Of a stretch of 64,000 nt of DNA, positions 22,681 through 35,248 are shown piece after piece. The translations under genes were made by a program, and so were the position numbers. Origin of the DNA: Corydoras sp. C115. Its lineage: Eukaryota > Chordata > Actinopteri > Siluriformes > Callichthyidae. The DNA lies in the NCBI GenBank assembly GCA_019802505.1, contig JAFMOC010000032.1, forward strand, positions 1,021,001-1,085,000, given 5' to 3'. Within the stretch, counting starts at the first letter, position 1. Every line of letters starts with the position of its first letter. Under the pieces are notes generated by a model, which saw only the letters and a list, made by a program, of their open reading frames with translations, searched no databases and was not told the DNA's origin.

Positions 22681-23938
22681 AAATCCCTCAATGGTGTCAC
22701 TGTCATTAGTTTAAACACACTGCAAAAGCCAGTGATGTCACACATATTGTTATGACCTTCAGTAATACTGTCCAGTACTTGCTCGGTCTCCAAAACTACA
22801 TCTTGTTGAGTGGTATTCTGGGTTTAATATTTCATGCTAGTGAAATACAGGCACTGTTGAAACTACAGAGGGGAGTGTGGGTGTTAAATCCGGTGCCATG
22901 GATCTCCAGAGGTGGAAGATAATTATCCTCCAGCACATGGCTGCGTTCCTTCTCTCTCCTGAGACGCTCACACTGATATGGATCTGCTGTAGTCATCGGA
23001 TATACTGGTGTGCAGGAAATATTACACTCTCTGGTTGCTGGCTGTTTTACTTGATGACTGTCTCCCCCTCTTTTTTCCCCTTCCCTGTGTCCGCTTCTGA
23101 GATTTGCTCCTAGATTTCTACAGTTTTCTTTTTGCCTTACCGCTAAAAACCGTGTTTATTTCAAATGTATTAAATTATTAACGGCCTGTATGTTGGTTTT
23201 AATTTATGCACTACAATATTAAAGTAGATTTAGCATCAAGTGCATTACATTTATTTAATGAAAAAACATATTGAAGTCTATAATGAATTTGAAGAAAGCA
23301 TTAGATAAAAAAACATTATAACGTTAGATAAATCATATATTTTTTCTGGTGGTAGTAATCATCCCCAAACCAAAAAGTTTCTTATTCAGTTCCTGTGGCT
23401 AGCAAGGTTTCTTATTATTTTGATGTTAATTTATTTTGCAGATGCTTTTATGGAAGAGACTTACAGCTGTGAGAACACCACAAGTTAGTGAGTTAAAAAG
23501 GATCCAGCAGAGCTGCAGTATTATTAATCACGATCATTCGCCGAGCTCGTTTCAATGCCAAGAATTTTCCTCCGATTTTTTTTTCTTTTAAAGCATGTGC
23601 TTCAGGATAAGATGCGTTTTGAGCTGTTTTTAGAAAAATAGATATTTCTCTGTATTACAGACCAAGTTAGGTAGATTATTCCACCATTTAGCAGTGGTGC
23701 AAGACAACGGGGAGCTTAAAGTACCAGACAGCAGTAGTTAACAGATACATATTATGTACCAGTATTGTATCTAGGTCTCTTTTGGAGCTCCCTTTTTTGA
23801 TGACACTGACCTATTCTTAGGTCTAAATATGTGTGAATGTGTTAAATAGTAGTGCGTCCAGGGTTTTGATGTCGATGTTTCGGGTTTCGATATTAAAATA
23901 TGTTCCTCTGCAATTCTATTTTACAAAATGCATTGTTA
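22681..23938. other. Intron, no recognised repeat
   Basis: Unique sequence. A stretch near 23440-23720 ('gatgcttttatggaagagac', 'accaagttaggtagattatt', 'agcagtggtgcaagacaac') has the look of an old dispersed repeat, but no second copy was found in this window. Confidence 0.45.
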
Positions 23939-23975
<37 letters not shown>

Positions 23976-23977
23976 GT
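23939..23977. repeat. (ATT)n microsatellite flanking a SINE
   Basis: About 12 ATT units directly before the SINE head. More ATT/AGT units follow the SINE tail at 24345. Confidence 0.95.
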
Positions 23978-24345
23978 GGCGGCACGGTGGCTTAGTGGTT
24001 AGCACGTTCGCCTCTCAGCACTAGGGATTCCCGGTTCGAATCCCCATCTGGTTGGAGTTTCCATGTTCTCCCCGTGTCCGTGTGGGTTTTTTCCGGGTTC
24101 TCCGGTTTCCTCCCACAGTTCAAAAACTTGGATCAAGGTCAACTGAATTCTCCAAATTGCCCCATATAGAGTGCGTCTGTGTGCGTGTCTGTGTGTGTGT
24201 GTGCCCAGCGATAGATTGGCGCCCTGTCCTTGGTGTATCTGCCCAGCGCCCGAAACGTTCTCCCCTGGATGGGCATGGGGAACCCCCCCCCCCCCCCGCG
24301 ACCCTAATAGAGGATAAAGCGGAAGGTAATGAATGAATGAATGAA
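23978..24345 (+). mobile_element. Full-length SINE inserted within an (ATT)n tract
   Basis: Complete head (ggcggcacggtggcttagtg), core and tail, with a C run at 24279-24297 just before 'gcgaccctaatag'. attattattagt occurs on both sides, a likely target site duplication within the microsatellite. Confidence 0.93.
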
Positions 24346-25187
24346 TTATTATTAGTATTAGTATTGGTATTAGTTGTTATAATTATTAATAAATGTGGTA
24401 GCATCAAAGAAACAAACATTGGCATTGAGAGTCAGGTTAAAAAAAAATTATATATCCAGATTAAAGAAGCTGTAAAATGTATTAAATGCATTTTTCTGTT
24501 AAATGGATTATGCACCATCGCAGTTGTAGCCCTTTATCTTTGCGTCCTGCTGAGCATCTTTGGTTAAATGAGCATAGCAAAGGTCTTCAGCAAAGGTGTG
24601 CATTGAGGATGCGCCAGCGTTGTGAAAAGCTAATGGCACTCTAATAGCATTAAATTGCCTATTCTTGCTGGTACTTAATGAAGCGTGTGGCCTCCACAAG
24701 CCAAGCGATTAGCATCTTAAATATGCTTTGGCATTCAACTTACATGATAAAAAGAAACTAACGCTACACTACAAAAAAAGCTACACTAAAAAAACCAAAG
24801 GAAAAAAAAAAAAAGATAAAAATAGATCATGAGGCCTCAGTCGTAATTTTGACCCTAGATATAGTGGATTCCTCCCTGTTGTCATTTTTATTATCTTTAA
24901 TAATGAATATATTAATAAACATTTGAGTGATAAAGAACACGTGAAGGAGATGCAGTAGCTCAGCATTTTGCAGTCACCCTTATGGTGTAATTAATGGCCC
25001 CAGATAAAAGATAGGAGAGGCACAGAGTGGAGGAGCTCATTTATTTAAACACACATGCGCATGCACACGCACACACACACACACACATACACACACTTTG
25101 ATAAATGGACTTTGTAATTAAATAAATCCTTTTTGTTTGAACAAGCAATGCAACTGGATCAAAAAAGTACTCAGTAGCGCTTTCTAT
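24346..25187. other. Intron, no recognised repeat; (CA)n at 25064-25096
   Basis: Unique AT-rich sequence. A compound CA tract with 'tgcgcatg' at its start lies at 25064-25096. Confidence 0.5.
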
Positions 25188-25441
25188 AAATCTCTATAAT
25201 AACACTTTCTAATCGTAATGCATTATAAGAGCATTTATAAAGCATTTGCCCTAAACATCAGTTAAGGTCTATACATGTTTATAATCACAGTCATAATATG
25301 TGTAATAATAACAATAATAATACTAATAATAATACTATGCCATAAGGCTTTATAACACAAATTGGCGTAAAGCATTATAAAATTAACTGTTGGAATTTTT
25401 TGGATGCATCATGAATACCGGATTCATAGAAAGTGTTACTA
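25188..25441. mobile_element. Foldback element, short copy
   Basis: 'ataacactttctaatcgtaa' and 'tgcattataagagcatttat' at the left; 'atgaataccggattcataga' then 'aagtgttac' at the right as its inverted repeat. The middle has an (ATA)n-like stretch. Confidence 0.7.
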
Positions 25442-25683
25442 AAAACTCTTGTCTTCACTTCTGACACCTGACAACTTCTGACATTTTCGCAATCAAAAAA
25501 CTATTTTTGGCAGAAACAATATTTTGAGGTGACGACCCTTGATTGACGTCAACACGACGTTTAAAAAAGCTACAGCTCTGTGCCTGATTCAATTGTAATG
25601 CGCAATTTACCATACAAAAGTGTCACTGTAGTGGAGCGAATGATTAACCACCTGCTCTATGGTGGTTTTGTAAGGGTCCTGAC
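25442..25683. other. Intron, no recognised repeat
   Basis: Unique sequence. Confidence 0.4.
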
Positions 25684-26012
25684 TCCAGGTTCTCCAGTGT
25701 TCACCCACAGATCAAAAACATGGATTCAATATGAGTTGGCTGCTGATCTTAATTGCCCCTATATAGTGTGTGGGTCTGTGCTCAGCGATGGAATGGAACA
25801 CCATGTGGAAGTGTACACTGAGTGGACACTCATGTCTCTGTCTTATGTGTAGTATTTTTTCCATATAGTTGGAGATCTTGAGCCATCAGGCAGAAAGTGC
25901 TGTATATCTGCTCTGAAGACAATACAATGTGATTCCGGATTGTCTGGTGTCCTCCCACAGTCCAAAAGCATAGTTTCGAGGTGAATTGGCTGCTTTAAAT
26001 TGCCCCTATTAA
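25684..26012 (+). mobile_element. Two old SINE core fragments
   Basis: 25684-25805: 'aggttctccagtgttcaccc' to 'gctcagcgatggaatgg'. 25930-26012: 'attccggattgtctggtgtc' to 'aaattgcccctatta'. Both contain only the central core and part of the 3' domain. Confidence 0.65.
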
Positions 26013-27278
26013 TTTTAAGCCTGGGTCACCATACTTCCACACAGGACTTTACACCACACTAACAAAATGCTAAGACCATCTGGTCTTCTCGGTGTCCAGC
26101 ATTTGTTATGTTTTAAACATATAATCCGCAACAGGCTGACAGCAACCGGCAACGGGCAGAAAAACAACTGCTGAAACTGCTGTAAAGTTTTCGAGATCCT
26201 GCCTCATCTACATGTCCTCCAGCCTCATATTCCACTGGAGTTTTGCTTTATTTATTTAACTCTCCATCGTCATGGCCGCTCAGCATGGCAGTTAGACAGC
26301 TTGTTACAGCTCACCAAGAGATCCATCCGGTCTCAAAAACAAACCCAGCTCCACCGTTCAGCCCATGTCCTTATTAAATGAACCACAGGACAGAGGTGCA
26401 TGTTCACTGTACAGCCGGCTCTTGTTAGTGCTCGACTGGTCGTTGTTTTGGTTCTGCACTTTGTTTGCTCTTCATTTAGAATGGCAGCTCCAAAATCATG
26501 CTTTTGATTTGTTTACTCCAAAAGAAGGACAGAGAACCATAACAGAACTTCCTTTTTTTAGCTCTTCCTGTTAATATTTTAATATCGAGGTTGATTTTTC
26601 TTCCAAATGGAAAGTAAAACACAGAACATATATCCATTCTCGCAAAAACACATGTCTAAATTAGAGGGCTTTTGGTTCTAGCTTGTTTTTGGCTATTATT
26701 AGCGTGCTGTGAGTGAGGCGGTATTGGGGATCTCAAATTTGCTGCAAATAATTACCTGACAAGTCTATTCTGGTGCTTTTAATGATGCAATACAAATCTG
26801 ATCTGAGCATCAACATCCTTCAGCGTGCACAGATGCTCGATGTGTTTAAATAATAACGGCAAATGCCTACAAATACTATTTTATCAGATTTGAGGTTATA
26901 GTGAAATCCCATTTAGAGTCATAGACACAAAGAGTCATAGCATCGGTTCCGTGTCAGTAATTTATAGCCTGAGCTGCTGGATCCAGGTGAATTCAGGTTC
27001 ATCACTGATCTCCATGGAACCAGCACATCAAAAATGTTCGCAGGTTTTCAGCTAGCTAACAGGCAGAGCATCAGGGGATTGTCCTAGCTCACTGTGTTTG
27101 TCAGGTGTGCGGTTGCTGGGAGGTGTTTGTTTCCAATGTTTCATTTCTAAATAAATCATCTCGCTTACATTTTAAACTGAGCGTAGACAAAATAATAATT
27201 AAAAAAACTTCATTTTAAATTAGTAATAAAAATCCATTAATTACCAAACTAACAAGAAAGCAGTGTGAAAAGACACAA
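26013..27278. other. Intron, no recognised repeat
   Basis: Unique sequence of moderate GC. No exon-like block; open frames lack splice context. Confidence 0.5.
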
Positions 27279-27617
27279 TCCATCCATCCATCCATTACCT
27301 TCCGCTTTATCCTATATCAGGGTCATGGGGGGGGGGAGGTTCCCCATGCCCATCCAGGGGAGAACGTTTCAGGCGCTAGGCAGATACACCCAGGACAGGA
27401 CACCAATCTATCGCTGGGCACACACTCACTCACACAGACACACTCTATATGGGGCAATTTGGAGAATTCAATTGACTTGATCCATGTTTTTGGACTGTGG
27501 GAGGAAACCAGAGAACCTGAAGGAAACCCACGCGGACACGGGGAGAACATGGAAACTCCACCCAGATGGGGATTCGAACCGGGAATCCCTAGTGCTGAGA
27601 GGAGAACGTGCCAACCA
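27279..27617 (-). mobile_element. SINE copy lacking the distal tRNA head
   Basis: (atcc)n tail, 3' domain and core are intact. It ends after 'gaggagaacgtgccaaccac', so the last 25 or so bases of the head are missing. Confidence 0.88.
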
Positions 27618-27944
27618 CAAACAGAATGAAAACAGTCTACAAAGTCTATTTTCAGAAAAGCTGGAACATGGATATGTTCTGTGCATCACAAGCAATAAAC
27701 CAATCAGCGTGTCACTTGCTGTTCCCTTTAGGTGTGGTCTGACTGGTGGATTTTGCATAATGTTTACACCATTTGAAGGAAACATCACAAGCACAATGTG
27801 ATATAATGGAATATAATGCATATTTAAACAGTTCATTAACACATATGACAGACAAGTGACAAAGCTTTGAATAATGTGTTAAAATAAAGTGTCCTGTTTG
27901 AATGAAACTCTTATTTATAACTTACACTCAGAAACACACACACA
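27618..27944. repeat. Intron with a fragment of an unnamed dispersed repeat
   Basis: 27695-27790 holds 'accaatcagcgtgtcacttg' and 'gttccctttaggtgtggtct', also found near 33372-33430 and 61420-61480. The rest is unique. Confidence 0.55.
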
Positions 27945-28286
27945 TTCATTCATTCATTACCTACCACTTTATCCTCTATTAGGGTCGCGGTGGGGTTCCC
28001 CATGCCCATCCAGGGGAGAATATCTCAGGCGCTGGGCAGATACACCCAGGACAGGGCGCCAATCCATCGCTGGGCACACACTCACTCTCACAGACACACT
28101 CTATATGGGGCAATTTTGAGAATTCAATTGACTTGATCCATAATTTTTGACTGTGGGAGGTAACCAGAGAACCCGGAGGAAACAGACACGGGGAGAACAT
28201 GGAAACTCCACCCAGATGGGGATTCGAACCGGGAATCCCTAGCGCTGAGAGGCAAACGTGCTAACCACTAAGCCACCGTGCCACCT
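27945..28286 (-). mobile_element. Full-length SINE in a (CA)n site, with target site duplication
   Basis: Complete copy with a 10-bp gap in the core. aacacacacaca occurs at 27933-27944 and 28287-28298, so the 12-bp duplication is a CA microsatellite sequence. Confidence 0.92.
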
Positions 28287-28379
28287 AACACACACACAAG
28301 AACATAAACATTTGCTTTTTACAGACTGGAAAAGCATCTTGTATTAAGTAAGATGGTCTAAAAAGAAAAATCCAACGAA
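28287..28379. other. Intron
   Basis: Short unique spacer. Confidence 0.4.
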
Positions 28380-28545
28380 TTCAAGTTTATATTTTAATGC
28401 ATTATGTCATTTTGGGTTATAAAAGCTTATGGCATTTGTTATAACACTTCATGATTATGATTAAATTTTCTATGTACATTAACAAAGGCTTATGACAAAT
28501 GTTATAAAGCATTATAAATATCGAACTCATAGACATTGTTATTAA
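28380..28545. mobile_element. Foldback fragment
   Basis: 'ttaatgcattatgtcatttt', 'attaacaaaggcttatgaca', 'aatgttataaagcattataa' then 'gaactcatagacattgtta', the right half of the foldback family. Confidence 0.65.
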
Positions 28546-29259
28546 CAATATTAAAAATAATTATAATAATCAATTAACAAAAATAAAATAAAACTAAAAA
28601 TCATTTCTGAAGACTAGTTGGTACATGTGTTTGGTAATATGCTATGCAAGCAGTTTGCGCTGCTAAATAATGTAAAGGCAAAAAAAAAGCATATCATTTC
28701 ACGGTAATGCAGATGGGAATCATTACAGCTGACCGATAAAAAATTACTGCCAAGTTTCCCATTTAAGCATTTTCCTCAGATTTCACTCAAAATGAGATCC
28801 AAATGCAGGGGAAACATTCTTCATTTAAAATAGTTATTACACTGGCACTCAGAATTGCTCATTTGGGTAAAGAGTGAACATCTCAATAATGATCTACACC
28901 TCAGAGAAGTGTGAGATGTTCGGAAGCAAGTTGAGAAATAAAAGTAGGTTCGCAGTTCCTCATGCAGGACATTTTCAGACTAAAATGAAAAAGGTTATCA
29001 AAAAAACAACCTTTTTTTCAAGACCTCTTAAAAATAGGCTCCATAGACTGATGCTATTAAATAATGGTTAAAGGTCATGTAATGACTTTGCTCATAATTG
29101 GCTTTTAATTGCCTGTTTTTGAAGTCTGCCCTTTTAGGATGCTGGAATGAATTCTAGTTCCTGCTTTAAAAATGTTTTGCTTAAAGAAAAGTGGTGAGAT
29201 TTGTTTATTCTGATCTTTAAGACTTAACGACAACAACAACAACACATCTCATAAATAAG
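28546..29259. other. Intron, no recognised repeat
   Basis: Unique AT-rich sequence. Confidence 0.5.
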
Positions 29260-29535
29260 GGTGTGTGTATGTGTGTGTGTGTGTGTGTATTCCCTATACA
29301 AACAAACTGTTGCTTTGATTACCAAATCAAAAGTTCCATTAGGATCTTTAGAATCCTGTGGAGGTTTATATACTCTTCAAAACCACCAAGAAGCGACTCA
29401 AGATGTCTCACCACTTCTACGTGGTTCAAGCAGCAACACCAGTGATTGGTGGAGAGAGTGATTAGCACTATTGTGCACAGAGGAAACTAAAATTTTGTTG
29501 ATGTACAAGATATTTGTGTTGTTTTTATTTAGTTC
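29260..29535 (+). repeat. (GT)n-headed dispersed repeat, copy 2
   Basis: A GT tract at 29260-29290, 'attccctatacaaac', 'ctttagaatcctgtggaggt', 'ttatatactcttcaaaacca', 'ctacgtggttcaagcagcaa'. The same series is seen at 3482-3690. Confidence 0.75.
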
Positions 29536-29577
29536 AATAAATTTTCTTTTAAAAAAGTAACCAATTGTCTATTGTAT

Positions 29578-29932
29578 ATTTTCTCCACTTCCCATATAGA
29601 TGACATTTTATAAAATTTAAACCGTAGTCCATCTTTGTTCCTTGTTTTTGTAAGTCCCCTGTACCTATTGGTCAGTCTCATCACAGAACAGGTGTCATTT
29701 GGGTGATGGATTGTTTATTGTCAGTTTTCCAGTGACACTGGGGTTTTAGTGCAGCAGTGCTGCTGTAGTTTCATTTAAACACCTCAGTGAGACTGCTGGG
29801 ATAGGAATAATGCACCAACCAAATAATCCCTGCTCTGTAGTGCTACTATTGTGGTCTTGATCATTAGAGAACAGAGTAAAGAAAACGTTCACAGTATGTA
29901 CTGTAGTTCACAAACAAATGGACTACAGTTTG

Positions 29933-29997
<65 letters not shown>

Positions 29998-30075
29998 TCC
30001 ATCTTTACAGGAAGTGGAACTGAGAATGTGGACGATTAAAGTGGGATAAAAGGGGGTGTGTCCTAACTTTTACTG
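29578..30075 (+). mobile_element. Palindromic MITE interrupted by poly(A)-(TA)n
   Basis: Left arm 'ccatatagatgacattttat', centre 'gtgcagcagtgctgctgtag', right arm 'caaatggactacagtttg' then about 32 A and (TA)15 (29933-29994), then 'aaattccatctttacaggaa' and terminal 'cctaacttttactg' before TA. The A/TA tract replaces the segment that in other copies reads 'aattgtagaactacaaag'. Confidence 0.78.
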
Positions 30076-30660
30076 TATATGTGCTACATAATGCCTAGTC
30101 TCTCTTTGCTCTCATTTATATCTGCAGCTCTTCTGAATAATAAATGTCTTTTATTATAAGCAAGTAAAACTTCATCAATAATCACTTGCTGCTGGCCATC
30201 CTTGCGTTTGCTTAATAAGTCTGACATTATTGACATGTATATGACCCTGTCAATAAAAAAAGCTCAGTGCCCCGATCATACGTCTTCACTGCGGCATAGA
30301 AGCTGTCCCATAACCAATGGACTACAAACAGCGCAGAGATTCATAAGTGAGTCCAGCTGGTTGTAAATGGATTAAGATATCCCATTATAGTCCAATTTTA
30401 TTATCAGATAAACAATGGGAATCTGCTGCCAGAAAGATCGCTCAGTTGGCATGCAGATGCAATGGTTCAGAAGGTTCATTAATATTGGCCGTTCCATTGT
30501 AAGCAAGTCCAGTGACAGTAAGAAGCGGTTATCTGTATTAAAGCTGAGTGGAAATACAGTAAGTAAGATCATTCGCAGGCATTAAATACTCATGAAAGTC
30601 AAGTGTTCATGTGAGTCACAATGTAAAGCTAAAAATAGAGTATAAAGTCTGCACTGTACA
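30076..30660. other. Intron, no recognised repeat
   Basis: Unique sequence. Confidence 0.5.
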
Positions 30661-30970
30661 GACACAAGTATTGGGACATCCTACACATTACACTCACAGC
30701 CATCTTTGGAAAGGCTTTTTAATGGAATTTTGAGAACCACAGACACTGCTTGACTTTACTGAATGAGGACTTTCATCATTTGGGCGGTGGATTATTCTTA
30801 ACATGCGGTGGAGGTGATGTGGTATTGTGTGCTGTAGTGTTGTACATGAATGAGACACAAGCCTGCGGCTGAAATGTACAGCCATCAGTGCCTAGTAGGC
30901 AGCATTTTGTGAACAATGATGGAGGAACTGTGGATGAATAACAAACTCTGCAACAATAAATGACCAAGTT
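30661..30970. repeat. Old transposon remnant, unresolved
   Basis: 'agtattgggacatcctacac' and 'ggaaaggctttttaatggaa' resemble the 5' region of fish Tc1-like elements, as does 61840-62000. They are followed by 'atttgggcggtggattattc', which resembles the middle of the palindromic MITE. Probably a composite of old fragments. Confidence 0.45.
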
Positions 30971-31059
30971 GTGTTAGATATGTCTAGTAGAATTGGTTGT
31001 GGAGTGGACAATTGGGTGTTTAATGGGGTTGAGTTTAAATTGGTGTCTTTTATACCCAA

Positions 31060-31290
31060 AATTAGGGTGTGGTAGGACAGGGGTTAAGGTGTTGGGTTAT
31101 TACTCTAGATTCCAACACAAGTCCACAAAAAGTTGCCATTGTTGGACTCTGGGCAAGGTTCTTAAAGCTCATTCCTCTAGAGAATCTACATCACATCTGT
31201 CCTGATGCTTCTGATCAGGAATCAGGATATTTGTTGGTTGCTATAAGGATTAAAATCAACAAAGGTACTGTTATGGATCTGTGCACTGGG
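31060..31290 (+). mobile_element. Second SINE family, diverged copy
   Basis: 'ggttaaggtgttgggttatt', 'ccacaaaaagttgccattgt', 'ctctgggcaaggttcttaaa' follow the order of the copies at 36655 and 40990. The tail is lost. Confidence 0.55.
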
Positions 31291-32207
31291 TTACAGTGAT
31301 ACTAAATCAGAACAGGTACTTTCCCAAACCATTAGTACAAATGTTGAAAACATACAATAGTCCAAGAAGCAGTGATAGGTGCTTTGTTTTATACAACTGT
31401 CAAAAAAGAGGCTAAACAATTACAGAAGGACACGTTTACTTCAGGGGCAAGTCACTTAACCTCCAACACTCTTTTTTTCCTTTGGCGCAACTGACAATAG
31501 ATATCATTACAAATTCTCAGACATAAAATGTCTGCAATAAAACTTTGTGAACCTTACCCTCCCACCCCCCACCCTCACAGGCTGACTGGTCCAGCCAGGC
31601 ACCTTTACACACCGTTGGCTAATTTCGATTCAAATTAAGGGTGAAAGCTACAAACACACACACACACACACACACAAGTATCGTGGTGGTCACCATGGTG
31701 AGCCCCTAGCAACTTTCTAGGCAGAAAATGCTAGGCAGCCTTAGCTGTAAGTGAGGCCTGCCATTACTGATGGGCTAAATTGCCTTAATTAACTTGTCTA
31801 ACAGTAAGCCTCCAGCCTGAACTCCGCCATACAAGCTGTATTAGAGCTCAGAGTGCTGCCAACTCCAGCTTCATTATCTGACTTTATCCTATGTTTGACA
31901 TCCTCTAAGTGTTTAAAGGTCGGATCTGAACCTGATATCTGTCCACTGCATGCAGTATATGAGTGCTTATCCCATTTATTCTGACACTCAAATTATTATT
32001 AATAATAATAACAACAACATCCCATTAATTAAGATCTTTAAATACATACAGTACATATTTAAATAAGTAACTTACATATTAAATTTTTTACTTAATAATC
32101 CTGCCCTTATTTAAGTTGATGGCTTAGAGAATACAAAACACAAATTATTTGATTGAAGAGCAATCAGTGCAAATTCTGTAAAAGCAAAATAATTATAATA
32201 AATAAAT
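31291..32207. other. Intron with (CA)n at 31652-31676
   Basis: Unique sequence with a C-rich patch at 31560-31580 and a CA tract. No exon-like block. Confidence 0.5.
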
Positions 32208-32374
32208 TTAGTGGTTAGTGGTTAGCACGCCCGCCTCTCGTCGATGGGGATCCAGGTTCGAATCCTGATCTGAGTGGAGTTTCCATGTTGTGTTTGTGTG
32301 GGTTTCACATATAAACTCGGGATTCGAACCTGTGCTGAGTAGCCGACATGATACCACTCCCTCACCATGCCACC
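32208..32374. mobile_element. Inverted pair of SINE head fragments
   Basis: 32208-32310 is a plus-strand head with A box, B box (ggttcgaatcc) and the start of the core. 32318-32374 is a minus-strand head (cgggattcgaacc to ccatgccacc). Head to head without core or tail between, so a small imperfect palindrome. Confidence 0.65.
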
Positions 32375-34726
32375 AGGTTTAAGTGCCTCCAGAAAATGGG
32401 AAGTACACAATAAGGGGGGAATATTGCGACCTGATGCCTCATTGTTTCCATTATTTTGAGTAATTTTGTATTTTTTTAATAATGTAACAGAAAAAAATGG
32501 ACCAAATCACAAAGCCGAAGACAAAAAAACCTACTGTTTATTAAAAGCTGATTGCTTCTTTAAATCGTATTGTAAAAAGACCGCAGACGGCTGATTAGGA
32601 ACCCATCTGCAGCTGCAGTACGTACTCCTGAAGTGTAATTCCTCTAATAAACATTCATTTTAATGCCCATCAAAACCACAACACTGCCTTCATTTAAACC
32701 CCCCTCCATTCTTTTGTTGACTTGTACAGCCAACAGATGTGGTGTTCAACAGCAGTTCCAATTACTGACAAAAAAAAACCACAATGGGAGAGAGGAGATA
32801 ATTACACGGAGGTAGTCAGCCAGAAAATGGGGATGTGAGGTGAAGCAGTCTGAGAAAATGCAGTGGGGAAAATGATAGGTATAAGGTCTATGTGGGGCAT
32901 TAGCAAAAAGAGCCGGGAAACACGAGAAGAGCCTCCCGCCGGGCAAACCAGCTTGGCTTCGCTTCTCATGAGATTTCCATCCAGACAGAAAGCAAAGATG
33001 TAGGTGGTGTAATTAGTTCATGTGTGGTCTGAATTAATGATGATGGAAGCTTCGGCTTTAGCTAGCTAATGTGCCTTTTATATCAAACTCATTAAACGCG
33101 TACAAATTCAGCTCGACTGGAATTGCTTGTGCTTATCTGTTTTTTAAAAGGCCTGGCTTTGAAGCACAAATATGCTAAATTGAACTCGGATAAGAAAATG
33201 AAGTTGAGGCTTAATTCTATACTAGGGACTAGGGTCGCAGGAGGGGAGAGTTTGGCTGCTGGGCAGCTTGATTTTTGGCATAGTAGTATAACTTTGCTAA
33301 CGTAATGATGGGAAAATTATGCCTTGTGTAATTCTCTTAAATATTTGTGTGTTTTGGGCGTAATGTGTAATAAACCAATCAACGTGTCACTTCCCGTTCC
33401 CTTTAAGAATCAGGTGCACTCTGGCTTTGGTGGATTGCCATTTCAACGGCACAATTTTGTGTTGAAGTAGAATAGTGTTTTATTTTGTGTTCTATTTATT
33501 GTTCGTGTAAAAGTTTGCATAGCTTGTGCATAACAAGCGGAGGTGTAGAAAACAGATAAGTTCGAGACTATAGAGGCTATAAGTTCGAGACCACCACACC
33601 CATGGACCTAGATGTATTCGTAAGTATCGTTGCTATTTAAACGATGCAAGCAGAAGGCATAGAAGGTGAAAATTGACTGTTGGTGGGGTGTAAGATGGCA
33701 ATGAGCATCGTGATGTGCCTTGCACAGGGTGTAAGATAGGGATATACTCATTCGCTCCTTTGCAGACAATTGACTGACCAGTTTAATAGCAGGATTTGGG
33801 AAAATAATAATAAATAAAAACTGAAAAAACATTTAAAAAGCTAAACACAACATTAAAACCTGCACACAAACATTCAGCAGAGTTTAATCACTTCTTATAC
33901 AAAGCAGTGGCAGCGTTACCTACAACTCTTCAACAGTAACACCATGAGAAAATGTGAGATGTGTTTGTCCTCACTTCAATCGAACAAAGATTGCACTAGC
34001 CCTTTGTCGCCTATGCCAATCACAGCTCCAGGTCTATGTGGCTACAAATGCCCCACACATGTAATGGTAAAACAACTGAACGTTTGTAAATGGAGCTGTG
34101 AGCAGCTACTGAAATGGCTGCACATTTGGTGAAATCAGAAACACCGTCTCAAGTATTCCCAATCAGCTCATGTGGCCATGCCGGGTGGAAGCTTTTCCGT
34201 CTGTGTTGAATAAAATGTGGAAAAACACAAGCAGACGCACTAAAGTGTAGAGAGTGGCCTTGTGTCCTGCTCACACATTACTCTTACTTTTTTTTTTTTT
34301 TTCGAATCCGCATTTCACTCCGTCTCGTCTTTCATCACCATATAGCCTATAATAAGCTGTATAAGGCTCAGTAGAGGTCCCCGGCCCCTCCGCGCAGAGC
34401 CATCGTCTCCGAGGCTGTTATCAAGCTCATACTCTAAAACTCCATTACACCACAGTGTTATTCAGACAAAATGTTCTTTCCACATTGTATTTCCCAAAAA
34501 TACTGCAGGTTGATATCGTACTTCACCCAGACTATGGGAACAGCTCATGTGACTGACAAGCTTTCACAAAGCATTATAGTGCTCATCCATCTGAAACAAC
34601 ATGCTGACATGTCGGAGTCTCTAGTGAAAGAAATGAGAAAATAATGCCGTGTGAAGATGTTGTTTTAAGAAGAGCAATTCTATTTTTTTTATTTGAACTG
34701 ATTATTGCACATATTATGAAGAAGTC
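32375..34726. other. Intron, mostly unique; repeat fragment at 33345-33450
   Basis: About 32560-33110 is repeat-free with TAATTA-like sites ('gtaattagttcatgtg', 'gaattaatgatgatgg') and could hold a conserved element. 33372-33430 ('accaatcaacgtgtcacttc', 'ctttaagaatcaggtgca') belongs to the dispersed family also at 27695 and 61420. A poly(T) run lies at about 34289-34302. Confidence 0.5.
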
Positions 34727-35068
34727 CATCCATTCATCCGTTATCTTCCGCTTTATTCTCTACTAGGGTCGCAGGGGGGGTTCCCCATGCCCATCCAGGG
34801 GAGAATGTTTTGGGTGGGGCTGGGCAGATACACCCAGGATAGGACTGCAGATAGGACTTCACACAAACACACACTCTATATGGGGCAATTTGGAGAATTC
34901 AATTGACCTTGATCCATGTTTTTGGACTGTGGGAGGAAACCGGAGAACCCGGAGGAAACCCACGCCGACACGGGGAGAACATGGAAACTCCACCCAGATT
35001 GGGATTCGAAACAGGAATCCCTAGCGCTGAGAGGAGAACATGCTAATCACTAAGCCACTGTGCCGCCC
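34727..35068 (-). mobile_element. SINE copy with 12-bp target site duplication
   Basis: Tail to head present, with a shortened middle ('gataggactgcagataggac' replaces part of the consensus). tatgaagaagtc at 34715-34726 and tatgaggaagtc at 35069-35080 are direct repeats with one mismatch. Confidence 0.9.
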
Positions 35069-35129
35069 TATGAGGAAGTCATGTATGTGTTGCTTTGATT
35101 ACCACAACATTTCTTCTTCATTTTCTTCA

Positions 35130-35248
35130 CTCTCTTCCACATGGACATGTGGAGAACATGACAACTCCAGCTACAACGGGACTCGAACCTGGATCCCCAG
35201 CACGGAGAGGCGAACGTGCAAACGTTCACTAAGCCACCGTGACGCCCA
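35130..35248 (-). mobile_element. Old SINE head fragment
   Basis: 'catgtggagaacatgacaac', 'gggactcgaacctggatccc', 'cactaagccaccgtgacgcc'. Only head and the start of the core remain, directly beside the younger copy. Confidence 0.7.
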
